Source: UMGS1532 sp045594795 (GTDB lineage Bacteria; Bacillota; Clostridia; Oscillospirales; Acutalibacteraceae). Taken from it: a stretch of DNA of 45,530 bases. This document shows, one piece after another, positions 14,523-22,961 of this stretch. The notes below the pieces were generated by a model. That model was given only the letters and a program-made list of their open reading frames with translations. It had not been told where the DNA came from and ran no database searches. Position 1 is the first letter of the stretch. Each line of letters opens with the position of its first letter. Both the position numbers and the translations under genes were made by a program. The DNA is taken from contig JAZNZF010000017.1 of NCBI GenBank assembly GCA_045594795.1, positions 1 to 45,530 of the forward strand, read 5' to 3'.

Positions 14523-16352
14523 TTATTCACCAATATATTGTTTGTACCAAACAAGGAAGGTATACACTGTCCAAATTTTGCGGCTGTTATCCTTTTTGCC
14601 AAGTTTGTGAGCCTCTAAAAGTTTGATTAACGCAGAAGTATTAAAATACTTATTTGCTGTATCTGATAAAAACTCTGCCTTAACCTTATTGTAATACTCG
14701 TCTTCTTTTAGCCATACACGAATAGGCACAGGGAAGCCAAGCTTTGGCTTTTCTGAAGTTTTTGCCGGCAATGTTTTAGCCGCGGCTTTTCTTAGTGCAA
14801 GCTTTGTGCTTGTTAAGTCTACCCTGCGTGAAAGCGGTAAAGTCTCAGCTAAGCGCATAACCTCTTTATCAAGGAAGGGTACGCGAAGCTCGAGGGAATG
14901 TGACATAGACATTTTGTCGGCTTTAAGAAGAATATCGCCCATCATCCACATATTTATATCAAGGTACTGCATACGAGTAACCTGGTCTTTGTCCTTAACC
15001 TCGGAATAAAACTTAGCGCATACATCTTTTGGCGCAGGTGCGCAGTCATTTTTAAGCAGAGCCTTGCGCTCTTTTTTAGAAAAGATATTTGCATTGCCGA
15101 TAAACCAATCCTCAACGGGTCTACCGCGACGAACAAGAAAATTAACACCGTGTATTTTAGGCATACGCATAGCAATGCTGCCCAAAAGTCTTCTAACACA
15201 CTTGGGTATTTTATCGAACTTGGGGCAAGCCAAAGGTGCAGCATATATTTTATAGCCGCCAAAAAGCTCGTCAGCACCCTCGCCCGAAAGCACAACCTTT
15301 ACGTGTTCTGCCGCAAGCTTTGAAACAAAATAAAGCGGAACGGCGGCAGGGTCTGCCAAGGGCTCGTCCATCTGGTACTGAATTTTTGGGAACTCGCCCC
15401 AAAATTCCTCTGGGGTTATAACCTTTGCTATGTTTTCGGTTTTTATAAACTCTGCAAATTCTTTAGCGTAGCTAATTTCGTTATACTTCTCATCCTTGCC
15501 AAAGCCAACTGTAAAGGTTTTGTCAACCTCTGCCGCGGCGGCAATGTAGCTTGAATCGATACCGCTTGAAAGGAACGAGCCAACCTCAACGTCGCTTATT
15601 TTGTGCGCCTTAACCGATTCTCTGATACAAGCATCTACCATATCAGCATACTCTTCCATAGCTTTAACTTCGGTATCTGCATTAAATTCGGGACGCCAAT
15701 AACGAGTTTTTTTCAACACCCCGTCTTTATAAGTAAAATAATGTGCAGGGGGAAGCTTAAATACATTTTTGAAAAAGGTTTCTTCGGTAGGTGAATATTG
15801 GAACGAAAGATAGTTTGAGAGCGCAGTTTCATTAAGCTCTGGGCGAAATTTTGGATGTGGCAAAAAGCCCTTTATTTCGGAGCCGAAAAGCAGCTCGCCG
15901 TCTACCTTAGCGTAATAAAACGGCTTTATACCAAACGGGTCACGCGCGCCGAAAAGAGTTTTCTCTTTAGTATCCCAAATAACAAACGAGAACATACCGC
16001 GAAGCATAGGTACTAAATCCTTACCGTACTCCTCATAACCGTGGATTAATACCTCGCTATCACTATGTGTTTTAAAGGTATGGCCTGCCACAATAAGCTT
16101 TTCGCGAATATCAAGAAAATTATAAATTTCACCGTTAAAGGTTAAAACAAGGCTATTATCCTCGTTATATAAAGGCTGATGCCCCGCCTCTAAATCTATA
16201 ATACTTAAACGCCTAAAGCCTAAGCAGACCTCATCGCTAACATATTTGCCGCTTGAGTCGGGTCCGCGATGAATGATTTTATCCATCATAGCCTCTAAAA
16301 TGCTGTCTGCATTGTTTAGCGCGTTATTTGTAAATCCAACATATCCGCACAT
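14523..16352 (-). CDS. asnB: Asparagine synthase (glutamine-hydrolysing)
   Basis: A 609-residue enzyme that makes asparagine from aspartate, ATP and glutamine. The frame starts at 16370, but ATG 16350-16352 gives MCGYVGF, so that Cys2 becomes the N-terminal nucleophile of the glutaminase domain after Met removal; a GGAGGT at 16360-16365 agrees. The class-II amidotransferase domain covers about 1-210. The synthetase domain carries the pyrophosphatase loop LSSGIDSSYIAA. Length fits the AsnB family (about 550-630). It heads a three-gene unit with a transporter and a formyltransferase, so a peptide or envelope amidation role is an alternative. Confidence 0.92.
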   Translation of the reverse strand: MCGYVGFTNNALNNADSILEAMMDKIIHRGPDSSGKYVSDEVCLGFRRLSIIDLEAGHQPLYNEDNSLVLTFNGEIYNFLDIREKLIVAGHTFKTHSDSEVLIHGYEEYGKDLVPMLRGMFSFVIWDTKEKTLFGARDPFGIKPFYYAKVDGELLFGSEIKGFLPHPKFRPELNETALSNYLSFQYSPTEETFFKNVFKLPPAHYFTYKDGVLKKTRYWRPEFNADTEVKAMEEYADMVDACIRESVKAHKISDVEVGSFLSSGIDSSYIAAAAEVDKTFTVGFGKDEKYNEISYAKEFAEFIKTENIAKVITPEEFWGEFPKIQYQMDEPLADPAAVPLYFVSKLAAEHVKVVLSGEGADELFGGYKIYAAPLACPKFDKIPKCVRRLLGSIAMRMPKIHGVNFLVRRGRPVEDWFIGNANIFSKKERKALLKNDCAPAPKDVCAKFYSEVKDKDQVTRMQYLDINMWMMGDILLKADKMSMSHSLELRVPFLDKEVMRLAETLPLSRRVDLTSTKLALRKAAAKTLPAKTSEKPKLGFPVPIRVWLKEDEYYNKVKAEFLSDTANKYFNTSALIKLLEAHKLGKKDNSRKIWTVYTFLVWYKQYIGE

Positions 16353-16392
16353 AAGGGATACCTCCATCAAGAGATTTTATCAACACACATTT

Positions 16393-16398
16393 ATTATA
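16393..16398 (-). promoter_or_regulatory. Probable -10 box of the asnB cluster
   Basis: A perfect TATAAT on the minus strand lies 41 bases before the asnB start. A poor -35 candidate, TTTATG, sits 17 bases upstream. The stretch 16371-16538 holds only this and the terminator of the ABC gene. Confidence 0.5.
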
Positions 16399-16493
16399 CA
16401 TTATTTTTTGCCAAACATAAAGGGGTTTTAGCAATATTTTTTTCTTTTTTGAAATATTCTAAAACAAGTAATTTTTTGAGCTGTGGCAAAAGT

Positions 16494-16525
16494 AAAACCC
16501 GCCCGATAGCGTATATCGGACGGGT
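16494..16525 (-). terminator. Terminator after the ABC ATPase gene
   Basis: ACCCGCCCGATA (16497-16508) pairs with TATCGGACGGGT (16514-16525) with one mismatch around a five-base loop. On the minus strand it is followed by UUUU, AC and UUUU. It lies 14 bases after the stop of the gene at 16539. Confidence 0.8.
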
Positions 16526-16538
16526 TAAATTATGTTTA

Positions 16539-17681
16539 TTAGTTAGAAATTGTAAGCTCGGTTTCCTTATCGAAGATGTGGATACGGCTTGTATCAAAGG
16601 TAACCTTAATCTCGTCTTGAGGACGTGCGGTTGATTTGGGGTCAACACGGGCAATAATGTTTTGACCTGCACAGTCCATATACAGATAAATTTCGGCACC
16701 CATAAGCTCGGTAACCTCAACCTTAGTATCAACAATACCGTCAGGCATAGAAGTAAGGTACATCTGCTCGTCGTGAATATGCTCTGGACGGATACCGATA
16801 ACAACCTCTTTGTCGATGTAGGGTTTTAAGCAATCTTTACGATTTTTCTCTTCGGGTAATGGGAGCTTGAACTTAACTTCCATTTCGGTTTTTGTAGCTT
16901 CTTTACCGAACTCTACAAAATACTGACCTGCCTCTTCACGAATAACAGCGTTGAGGAAGTTCATCTGAGGTGAACCAAGGAAGCCTGCAACGAACATATT
17001 GCAAGGTTGGTCGTAAAGTTTTTGTGGGGTATCAGCCTGCTGAACAACACCGTCTTTCATAACAACGATGCGAGTACCCATGGTCATAGCTTCTGTCTGG
17101 TCATGAGTAACGTAAATGAAGGTTGTACCAAGTCTTTGATGAAGCTTAGAAATTTCGGTACGCATTTGTGCACGAAGCTTAGCATCAAGGTTTGAAAGAG
17201 GCTCGTCAAGTAAGAATACCTTTGGCTCACGAACGATAGCACGACCCAAAGCTACACGCTGACGCTGACCACCCGAAAGAGCCTTAGGCTTTCTTTCTAA
17301 AAGGTGCTCGATATCGAGAACGCGTGCAGCCTCTTCAACGCGGCGCTTGATTTCATCCTTTGGTGTTTTGCGAAGTTTAAGACCGAATGCCATATTGTCA
17401 AAAACGGTCATATGAGGATAGAGAGCATAGTTCTGGAAAACCATTGCAATATCTCTATCTTTAGGAGCAACATCGTTTACCAAACGGTCGCCGATGTAAA
17501 GCTCGCCTTCTGTAATTTCTTCAAGACCTGCAACCATACGAAGTGTGGTGGATTTACCACAACCCGAAGGACCAACGAGAATTATAAACTCTTTATCCTT
17601 GATTTCGAGGTTGAAGTCTGATACGGCAACAACGCCGCCGGCATACTTTTTGTAAATACCTTTAAGTGTTAAGCCTGCCAT
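16539..17681 (-). CDS. Sugar ABC importer ATP-binding subunit, MsmX/UgpC type
   Basis: A 380-residue ATPase that powers carbohydrate ABC importers. Walker A GPSGCGKST lies near residue 37, the signature LSGGQRQRVALGRA near 134 and Walker B VFLLDEPLSNLDA near 154. Residues about 240-380 form the TOBE regulatory domain typical of MsmX/MalK/UgpC. No permease or binding protein lies next to it, as with the multitask ATPase MsmX, which serves several importers; sharing is inference. It has its own promoter region and terminator, so it is a single-gene unit. Start ATG 17679-17681 is preceded by AGGAGG. Confidence 0.93.
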   Translation of the reverse strand: MAGLTLKGIYKKYAGGVVAVSDFNLEIKDKEFIILVGPSGCGKSTTLRMVAGLEEITEGELYIGDRLVNDVAPKDRDIAMVFQNYALYPHMTVFDNMAFGLKLRKTPKDEIKRRVEEAARVLDIEHLLERKPKALSGGQRQRVALGRAIVREPKVFLLDEPLSNLDAKLRAQMRTEISKLHQRLGTTFIYVTHDQTEAMTMGTRIVVMKDGVVQQADTPQKLYDQPCNMFVAGFLGSPQMNFLNAVIREEAGQYFVEFGKEATKTEMEVKFKLPLPEEKNRKDCLKPYIDKEVVIGIRPEHIHDEQMYLTSMPDGIVDTKVEVTELMGAEIYLYMDCAGQNIIARVDPKSTARPQDEIKVTFDTSRIHIFDKETELTISN

Positions 17682-17733
17682 AAAAATTTTGCCTCCTATG
17701 TAATTAAAAATAATTATACTAATTTTCTATAAT

Positions 17734-17760
17734 ATTATAGCAAATGAAAAGTAACTTTTC
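17734..17760 (-). promoter_or_regulatory. Extended -10 promoter with adjacent palindrome for the ABC ATPase gene
   Basis: TGC followed by TATAAT (17734-17742, minus strand) forms an extended -10 element about 50 bases before the start codon. A perfect 15-base palindrome, GAAAAGTAACTTTTC (17746-17760), lies just upstream where the -35 box would be and could be an operator. The rest of the gap up to 17855 is A/T-rich with nothing I recognise. Confidence 0.5.
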
Positions 17761-17855
17761 TATTCATTAAGTATACAAATATTCCACTTGTATTTTATGC
17801 AATTTATATATAGCTTTTTTAAAGCGTTGTGAATTTCAACTAAATTTTTTATTTA

Positions 17856-18587
17856 TTACCTTAAATTACTGTATCCTTTGTAAATTAGTGCTAATTCTAA
17901 GGATGATAATTCTCTGCACTCGCCTGATTTTAAATTCTCATCTAACAAGAAATTGCCAACCGAGTTTCTATGTAATTCTACTACTCCAAGCCCGTACACA
18001 CCGAACATTCTTTTTATCTGGTGATACTTGCCTTCCATTATGGTTACCGTAGCTTGTCTTGGGTTTTCGGAACTTACCACTAATTCTGCGGGCAGACACC
18101 TTGTTCCATCGTGAAGCGTAACACCTTTTTTAAATTCATCTACTACGCTTTTCTCTATTTCACCGTCGAGCAATACAGTATAGGTTTTTGATATATTGCT
18201 TTTGGGCGAAATAACGCGGTGAGCAAACTCGCCGTCGTCTGTTATAAGTAGCAGACCCGTAGTATCCTTATCTAACCTGCCGACCGGAAAAAGCTCTTTT
18301 CTTTTAAGGTGCTCGGGTATTAAATCTAAAACGGTGCTTTGCCTTTTATCACTTGTGGCAGAGAGTACACCTTTAGGCTTATTGATAACAATATAAACAT
18401 ATTTTTTAAATACTACTTGTTCGCCCGAAAGCTCTACTTTATCCTGTGCGGTATCAATGCGTGTATCAAATGCACGCGCTACAATACCGTTCACCATAAC
18501 CTGTCCGCGAGAAATAATCTGCCGAGCCTCTCGCCTTGGCAGATTTTTTTGTGTAGCTATAAACTTGTCCAATCGTTCTGTTGACAT
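17856..18587 (-). CDS. rRNA pseudouridine synthase, RsuA/RluB family
   Basis: A 243-residue enzyme that isomerises uridine to pseudouridine in ribosomal RNA. An S4 RNA-binding domain at residues 1-60 (STERLDKFIATQKNLPRREA) precedes the catalytic domain with GRLDKDTTGLLLITDDG, which holds the catalytic Asp. The size and short N-terminus fit RsuA (16S U516) better than RluB, but this is not certain. A GTG at 18596 is in frame; ATG 18585-18587 has better spacing to AAAGAG. It lies 12 bases after the DUF4830 gene and is probably cotranscribed with it. Confidence 0.9.
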   Translation of the reverse strand: MSTERLDKFIATQKNLPRREARQIISRGQVMVNGIVARAFDTRIDTAQDKVELSGEQVVFKKYVYIVINKPKGVLSATSDKRQSTVLDLIPEHLKRKELFPVGRLDKDTTGLLLITDDGEFAHRVISPKSNISKTYTVLLDGEIEKSVVDEFKKGVTLHDGTRCLPAELVVSSENPRQATVTIMEGKYHQIKRMFGVYGLGVVELHRNSVGNFLLDENLKSGECRELSSLELALIYKGYSNLR

Positions 18588-18599
18588 TTTTATCACTCT

Positions 18600-19046
18600 T
18601 TATTGTTTGTCCCGACTTACAAGCGGTAGGGTAAATCCGCCGTTTTCTATACTCGAAATATCACCGCCGATAATTTTACCGTCTACAACTATCAAATTTG
18701 CGTACGCATTATTACAATCCTTAAATCCGCTTAGTGAATAGGTATACATAACCGCATCACTACCACTATAACTTTTAAGGTCGTAGCCCGCTTTCTTTTG
18801 GGTATTGTTGTACTCGCTATAAATCTTGCTAAAGTTTTGTGGAATTTTAATTTCGGTTTTGATTTCAGACCCGTCGTCTACCGTATAGCCAAGCATTGTG
18901 AGGTATGCAGTTCTGTCAAGCATATCCTTGCCTTTCGGTAAAGAGCTTGGCTTTATAAACATACACACCGTTGCTATTGCAGTTATCAGACTTAAAAGGG
19001 CGGCGATAACCACGCCTTTCCTTAAACGGAATTTTATAAGTAACAT
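18600..19046 (-). CDS. DUF4830 protein, membrane-anchored
   Basis: A 148-residue protein with one N-terminal membrane helix (residues 11-31) after a basic start, so the rest is extracellular. The sequence TAYLTMLGYTVDDGSEIKTE and the later block ANLIVVDGKIIGGDISS match what I remember of DUF4830, a Firmicutes family without known function. AAAGGAG at 19057-19063 supports ATG 19044-19046, and part of that ribosome site lies in an inverted repeat (19060-19067 with 19087-19094). It precedes the pseudouridine synthase gene by 12 bases. Confidence 0.8.
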   Translation of the reverse strand: MLLIKFRLRKGVVIAALLSLITAIATVCMFIKPSSLPKGKDMLDRTAYLTMLGYTVDDGSEIKTEIKIPQNFSKIYSEYNNTQKKAGYDLKSYSGSDAVMYTYSLSGFKDCNNAYANLIVVDGKIIGGDISSIENGGFTLPLVSRDKQ

Positions 19047-19112
19047 TTATTTTCAGCTCCTTTGCATACTTTGGCTAATTTATAATATGCAAAGAAAGTA
19101 TAAAAATATGTG

Positions 19113-19586
19113 TTATTTATTTTCGATTATGCAAACTGCGTGGGCGGCAATTCCCTGCTTTTCGCCCGTAAAGCCTAAGCCTTCTTCGGTTGTTGCCTTA
19201 ACGTTTATAAACTCGCGGTCGACCCCACAGTCTGCCGCTATATTACGGCGCATTTTGCCGATATATTCTGCAAGCTTTGGGCTTTGCGCTATAACAGTGC
19301 AGTCGATATTAACCACCCTAAAGCCGCGGCTGTATAAAAGCGAAATAACCTCTCGCAACAGCATCCTTGAATCAATATTTTTGTAGCTTTCATCAGTATC
19401 GGGGAAATGCTTGCCGATATCACCAAGCGCCGCCGCGCCAAGCAATGCATCGCATACCGCGTGTAAAAGCACGTCGGCATCACTGTGGCCTAAAAGCCCT
19501 TTTTCGTGCGGAATTTCCACACCGCCTAATATAAGCTTTCGCCCAACTACCAGTTTATGAACATCATAGCCGTGACCTATACGCAT
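19113..19586 (-). CDS. ispF: 2-C-methyl-D-erythritol 2,4-cyclodiphosphate synthase
   Basis: A 157-residue enzyme, the normal IspF length, of the non-mevalonate isoprenoid pathway. It converts CDP-methylerythritol 2-phosphate to the cyclic diphosphate, using a divalent metal bound by Asp and His in RIGHGYDVHKL (residues 2-12) and a later His in GHSDADVLLHAV. The family end EEGLGFTGEKQGIAAHAV is present. Its ATG shares one base with the ispD stop (TAATG at 19584-19588), so the two consecutive pathway enzymes are coupled. Confidence 0.96.
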   Translation of the reverse strand: MRIGHGYDVHKLVVGRKLILGGVEIPHEKGLLGHSDADVLLHAVCDALLGAAALGDIGKHFPDTDESYKNIDSRMLLREVISLLYSRGFRVVNIDCTVIAQSPKLAEYIGKMRRNIAADCGVDREFINVKATTEEGLGFTGEKQGIAAHAVCIIENK

Positions 19587-20323
19587 TATTTATTCCCCCT
19601 TTTTTTAAGTATTTGCTCTGCTATTGGTATATCCTCAACTGTGGTTATTTTAATATTTTCATAGCTACCGCTTACAGTATAAACGGTACCACCGTTAAGC
19701 TCAACAAAGCTACAATCATCTGTAATATCTTGGTAATTACCGCCGAACTCTGCAATAGCCTTTCTTATAGTAGAAAACCTGAAGCCTTGTGGGGTTTGCA
19801 CCGACACCAGCTCGTCGCGTTTTGGTGTAGCAACTATTCTACCTGTAGAATCAATTATTTTTATAGTATCCTTTTGGGGTACAGCGCAAGTGGCCGCACC
19901 GTAAAGCTCGGCAGCATTTTTAACGTCGGTTATTATTTTTTCGGTTACCAAGGGACGCGCACCATCGTGAATAAGCACAAGCCCTACATCATCACCGCAA
20001 GCAGTAATACCGTTTATTACCGACTGTGCACGGGAACTGCCACCCTCTACTATATCAGTTACCTTTGAGATTTTATATTCGCTTACAAGGTTTTGAATAT
20101 TAAGTACACCGTCTTTCTTTGTAACAATGATAATACCGTCTATAAAACCAAGGTTATCAAAAGCGCGTAGGCTATGCACAATAACGGGTGTATCTTGGAG
20201 CTTTAGCATTTGCTTATCCACCCCACCCATACGCGATGCTGAGCCTGCCGCAACAATTATTGCAACTGTTTTTTTGCCCGATTCTACAGCATTAAATTGT
20301 AATTTGAACTCGGTCTTCAGCAC
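19586..20323 (-). CDS. ispD: 2-C-methyl-D-erythritol 4-phosphate cytidylyltransferase
   Basis: A 245-residue enzyme that activates methylerythritol phosphate with CTP, the step two before IspF. The nucleotide-binding block VAIIVAAGSASRMGGVDKQ lies near residues 21-39, and VLIHDGARPLV and VQTPQGFRFS follow. A GTG at 20332 is in frame but overlaps the AGGAG at 20332-20336; GTG 20321-20323 has eight-base spacing and is chosen. The roughly 20 residues before the core are an extension relative to typical IspD. A hairpin at 20351-20377 separates it from the upstream gene. Confidence 0.95.
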   Translation of the reverse strand: MLKTEFKLQFNAVESGKKTVAIIVAAGSASRMGGVDKQMLKLQDTPVIVHSLRAFDNLGFIDGIIIVTKKDGVLNIQNLVSEYKISKVTDIVEGGSSRAQSVINGITACGDDVGLVLIHDGARPLVTEKIITDVKNAAELYGAATCAVPQKDTIKIIDSTGRIVATPKRDELVSVQTPQGFRFSTIRKAIAEFGGNYQDITDDCSFVELNGGTVYTVSGSYENIKITTVEDIPIAEQILKKRGNK

Positions 20324-20350
20324 GGCAGTCACTCCTTTTAAAACATATAA

Positions 20351-20377
20351 GGGCTGTCAAGAAAGTCTTAACAGCCC
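20351..20377 (-). terminator. Hairpin, probable terminator after the CD1247-type gene
   Basis: GGGCTGT (20351-20357) pairs with ACAGCCC (20371-20377) and an inner AAGA/TCTT continues the stem. The minus-strand tail UUAUAUGUUUU is a weak U-tract, so termination may be partial with read-through into ispD. Confidence 0.65.
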
Positions 20378-20391
20378 CCAATACTTAATAA

Positions 20392-20808
20392 TTAATCCTC
20401 GTCGCAGCCTTCGCAACCGTCACAGTCGCAGCTACACTCGAACTCTAAAGTTTCGCCACAGTTGGGACAATCAATGCCGCCCTCTAAAAGCATATCCTCG
20501 TCAAGACAAATGGTTTCGTTACATTTGGGGCAGGTTACCTCGTAAAACTCGTCTTCCTCGTCCTCATCGTAATTGTCTTCATCGTCTTCGTCGTAATAAA
20601 CTTCGTCTTCCAAAGCGGCAAGGTCTTCGTCAACCTCGTCGATTTGCTCGGCCAAATCGCAAACGTCGTCACTTAAATCGTCTATCTCGTTAGAAATATC
20701 GCCAAGTACGTCGATAATAGCCTTTAAAAGCTTTTCTTCTTTGCTATCGCCAAGCTCTAAACCCTCGGCAAGACCTTTAATGTATGCAACTTTTTCTGCA
20801 AGTGTCAT
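20392..20808 (-). CDS. CD1247-type acidic zinc-ribbon protein
   Basis: A 138-residue, strongly acidic protein. Residues 1-60 (MTLAEKVAYIKGLAEGLEL) are helical and match the N-terminal domain named after C. difficile CD1247, as I remember it. A run of Asp, Glu and Tyr follows (about 70-90). Then CPKC and CPNC (about 94-120) form a zinc ribbon, and the tail CSCDCDGCEGC adds five more Cys. Function is unknown. It follows efp by 29 bases and is probably the last gene of that operon. Confidence 0.82.
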   Translation of the reverse strand: MTLAEKVAYIKGLAEGLELGDSKEEKLLKAIIDVLGDISNEIDDLSDDVCDLAEQIDEVDEDLAALEDEVYYDEDDEDNYDEDEEDEFYEVTCPKCNETICLDEDMLLEGGIDCPNCGETLEFECSCDCDGCEGCDED

Positions 20809-20837
20809 TTTCTAATACCCCTTTAGTTAAATATTAC

Positions 20838-21395
20838 TTATGCGCGCTCCATATACTCGCCTGTACGGGTATCAATACGAATCATATCGCCCTCATTAAT
20901 AAATAGAGGAACGCGGATTTCGGCACCTGTTTCAAGAGTAGCAGGTTTAGTAGCGTTAGTAGCTGTGTCACCCTTGAAGCCAGGCTCGGTTTCGGTAACC
21001 TGAAGCTCTACAAAAGTAGGAGGCTCGAGACCAAACACGTTGCCCTTGTATGAAAGCACCTTACAAATCATTTCTTCCTTAACGAACTTAAAGTTCTCGC
21101 CAAGGTCGGATTCATTAACGGGAACCATATCATAGGTTTCGGGGTCCATAAAATAATATAGGCCTCCATCGTTATATGAATACTGCATTTCCTTACGCTC
21201 GATATAAGCGGTTGGGAATTTTTCGGTAGGGTTGAAAGTTTTTTCAACAACAGAGCCACCTATTACGTCCCTGATTTTTGTACGAACGAAAGCAGCGCCC
21301 TTACCAGGTTTTACGTGCTGGAACTCGATTATTTGATAAACGTTTCCATCCATTTCAAAAGTTATACCGTTACGAAAATCGCCGGCTGTTACCAT
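20838..21395 (-). CDS. efp: Translation elongation factor P
   Basis: A 185-residue factor that relieves ribosome stalling at polyproline. The KOW-like N-domain has the tip loop HVKPGKGAAFVRTKI with Lys32-equivalent flanked by Gly, and two OB domains follow, ending IDTRTGEYMERA. Length is normal. GGAGGT at 21404-21409 supports ATG 21393-21395. It lies 73 bases after the M24 peptidase gene, a common clostridial pairing, with a possible own promoter. Confidence 0.97.
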   Translation of the reverse strand: MVTAGDFRNGITFEMDGNVYQIIEFQHVKPGKGAAFVRTKIRDVIGGSVVEKTFNPTEKFPTAYIERKEMQYSYNDGGLYYFMDPETYDMVPVNESDLGENFKFVKEEMICKVLSYKGNVFGLEPPTFVELQVTETEPGFKGDTATNATKPATLETGAEIRVPLFINEGDMIRIDTRTGEYMERA

Positions 21396-21436
21396 AAAGA
21401 ATTACCTCCAAATAAAAGTTTGTGTTCTTTTTTATA

Positions 21437-21465
21437 ATTTTATAACATTTTAAAACATTTTTCAA
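21437..21465 (-). promoter_or_regulatory. Possible efp promoter
   Basis: TTGAAA (21460-21465) and TAAAAT (21437-21442) are spaced by 17 bases on the minus strand. The surroundings are very A/T-rich, so a chance match is possible. Confidence 0.45.
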
Positions 21466-21468
21466 TAG

Positions 21469-22518
21469 TTATTTGATAATAATAAGGTTTTTTTGCGAAT
21501 TTGTTAGGTTTTCGGCACCATTTTCTTTAATATACAGCATATCCTCAATCCTAACTCCGTACATTTCGGGGATATAAATACCAGGTTCGCAGGTGATTAT
21601 ATTGCCCGCTTTTAATGTTTCAGAAGAATTAAACGAAAGATTCGGTGCTTCGTGCACGTCTATACCCACACCGTGCCCTGTGCTGTGATTAAAGTAGTTA
21701 CCATAGCCCGCTTTTTCTATTACGTTACGCGCGGCAATATCGACCTTACTTGCACTAATATCAGCACGCGCTACATTAATAGCCGCGTTTTGTGCTTTTA
21801 GCACGGTTTCATAGACCTCACACATTGTATCATCTGCATAGCCTACCACAACAGTTCTTGTCATATCCGAGCAATAGCCACCGAAAACCGCGCCAAAATC
21901 CATAGTTACAAAGTCGCCGTTTTCAATAGGCTTACACGTTGGAACACCGTGGGGTAACGATGAGTTTTTACCCGACACTACGATAGTTTCAAAAGACATT
22001 CCCTCGGCGCCCGCACTCTGCATTTCGTATTCTAAAAACAGTTGTACCTGCCGTTCGGTAACGCCAACCTTTATAAAGTCTAACACCTTATCAAAAGCCT
22101 TTTCGGCAAGTCGTTGAGCGGTTATTATCTGCTGCTTTTCGTAGTCGGTTTTAATGCTACGCATTTCACTTAAAACACCCGAAAGCTTACTACTTGTATC
22201 TGCAAAAGGAAGTAGCCCTTTAATCTGGTTAAAGGTGCGTACCGAAACATCCTCTTCTAAATAAAGGCTTTTTAACTTAAACTCTGCTTTTAGCTCGTCT
22301 AAGGTGTCACTTAACTTTTTAAAAAGTCGCACCTCTACCCCGTTTCTTACGCCTTTTTGTGCCGCCTCAATATACCTTCCGTCGACATAGAGAATTAACC
22401 TTCCATTTGCACAAAAAAGGTAACCAAGGCTTGACCTGAAACCGCTTAAATAAAACCTGTTTTGCCCAGTGATTATAAGGCAAGGATTGTCTTTTATATA
22501 ATCAAAAAAAGCCTGCAT
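21469..22518 (-). CDS. M24 metallopeptidase, Xaa-Pro aminopeptidase/dipeptidase type
   Basis: A 349-residue cytoplasmic peptidase of the pita-bread fold. The N-terminal domain (1-120) has the creatinase-like region and the catalytic domain starts near 125. Two-metal ligands are visible: Asp in MDFGAVFGG and CSDMTRT, His in HSTGHGVGIDVHEAP, and Glu in EPGIYIPEMYGVRIED. It removes N-terminal residues ahead of proline. Shadowing efp is usual in Firmicutes. The start is four bases after aroQ's stop. Confidence 0.92.
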   Translation of the reverse strand: MQAFFDYIKDNPCLIITGQNRFYLSGFRSSLGYLFCANGRLILYVDGRYIEAAQKGVRNGVEVRLFKKLSDTLDELKAEFKLKSLYLEEDVSVRTFNQIKGLLPFADTSSKLSGVLSEMRSIKTDYEKQQIITAQRLAEKAFDKVLDFIKVGVTERQVQLFLEYEMQSAGAEGMSFETIVVSGKNSSLPHGVPTCKPIENGDFVTMDFGAVFGGYCSDMTRTVVVGYADDTMCEVYETVLKAQNAAINVARADISASKVDIAARNVIEKAGYGNYFNHSTGHGVGIDVHEAPNLSFNSSETLKAGNIITCEPGIYIPEMYGVRIEDMLYIKENGAENLTNSQKNLIIIK

Positions 22519-22521
22519 ATC

Positions 22522-22959
22522 TTAAACCAAATCGCGAATTGCGTTAATGGCAAGCATATAGCTCTGCTTACCAAAGCCTGCAATTACGCCCTTGCAAACG
22601 GGGGTTAATACAGACTTATGCCTGAACTCGTCGCGAGCCATAGGGTTAGAGAGATGCACCTCTATAAAAGGTTTATTAACACACTTTATAGCATCGGCAA
22701 TCGCATAGCTATAATGGGTGTAAGCGCCTGCGTTTATAATGCAACCGTCATAATTCTCGAGCACCTCGTGAATTTTTGAAATTATTTCGCCCTCGCAGTT
22801 TGATTGGAAGAAATCGCACTCTATCTTCATAGCATTAGCATAGGTGCGAAGAGAAGCATTAATATCACTTAGGGTTTCGCTACCATAAATTTCAGGCTCA
22901 CGCAGGCCTGTCATATTAAGATTTGGGCCGTTGATAATAAGTACGCGTTTAGTTACCAT
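22522..22959 (-). CDS. aroQ: Type II 3-dehydroquinate dehydratase
   Basis: A 145-residue enzyme of the shikimate pathway, converting 3-dehydroquinate to 3-dehydroshikimate. INGPNLNMTGLREPEIYG holds the Arg and Tyr of the flexible active-site loop. NAGAYTHYSYAIADAI and EVHLSNP hold the Asn and His of the active site. Length is normal for the dodecameric type II enzyme. The gene is two bases after the endonuclease IV-like gene and four before the peptidase gene, well inside the yqeG-efp operon. Confidence 0.95.
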   Translation of the reverse strand: MVTKRVLIINGPNLNMTGLREPEIYGSETLSDINASLRTYANAMKIECDFFQSNCEGEIISKIHEVLENYDGCIINAGAYTHYSYAIADAIKCVNKPFIEVHLSNPMARDEFRHKSVLTPVCKGVIAGFGKQSYMLAINAIRDLV

Positions 22960-22961
22960 TA

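Noticed and set aside
16394..16804. 136-residue minus-strand frame overlapping the ABC ATPase end
   Set aside because: It overlaps the conserved TOBE domain in another frame and crosses the terminator; not a frameshifted extension.
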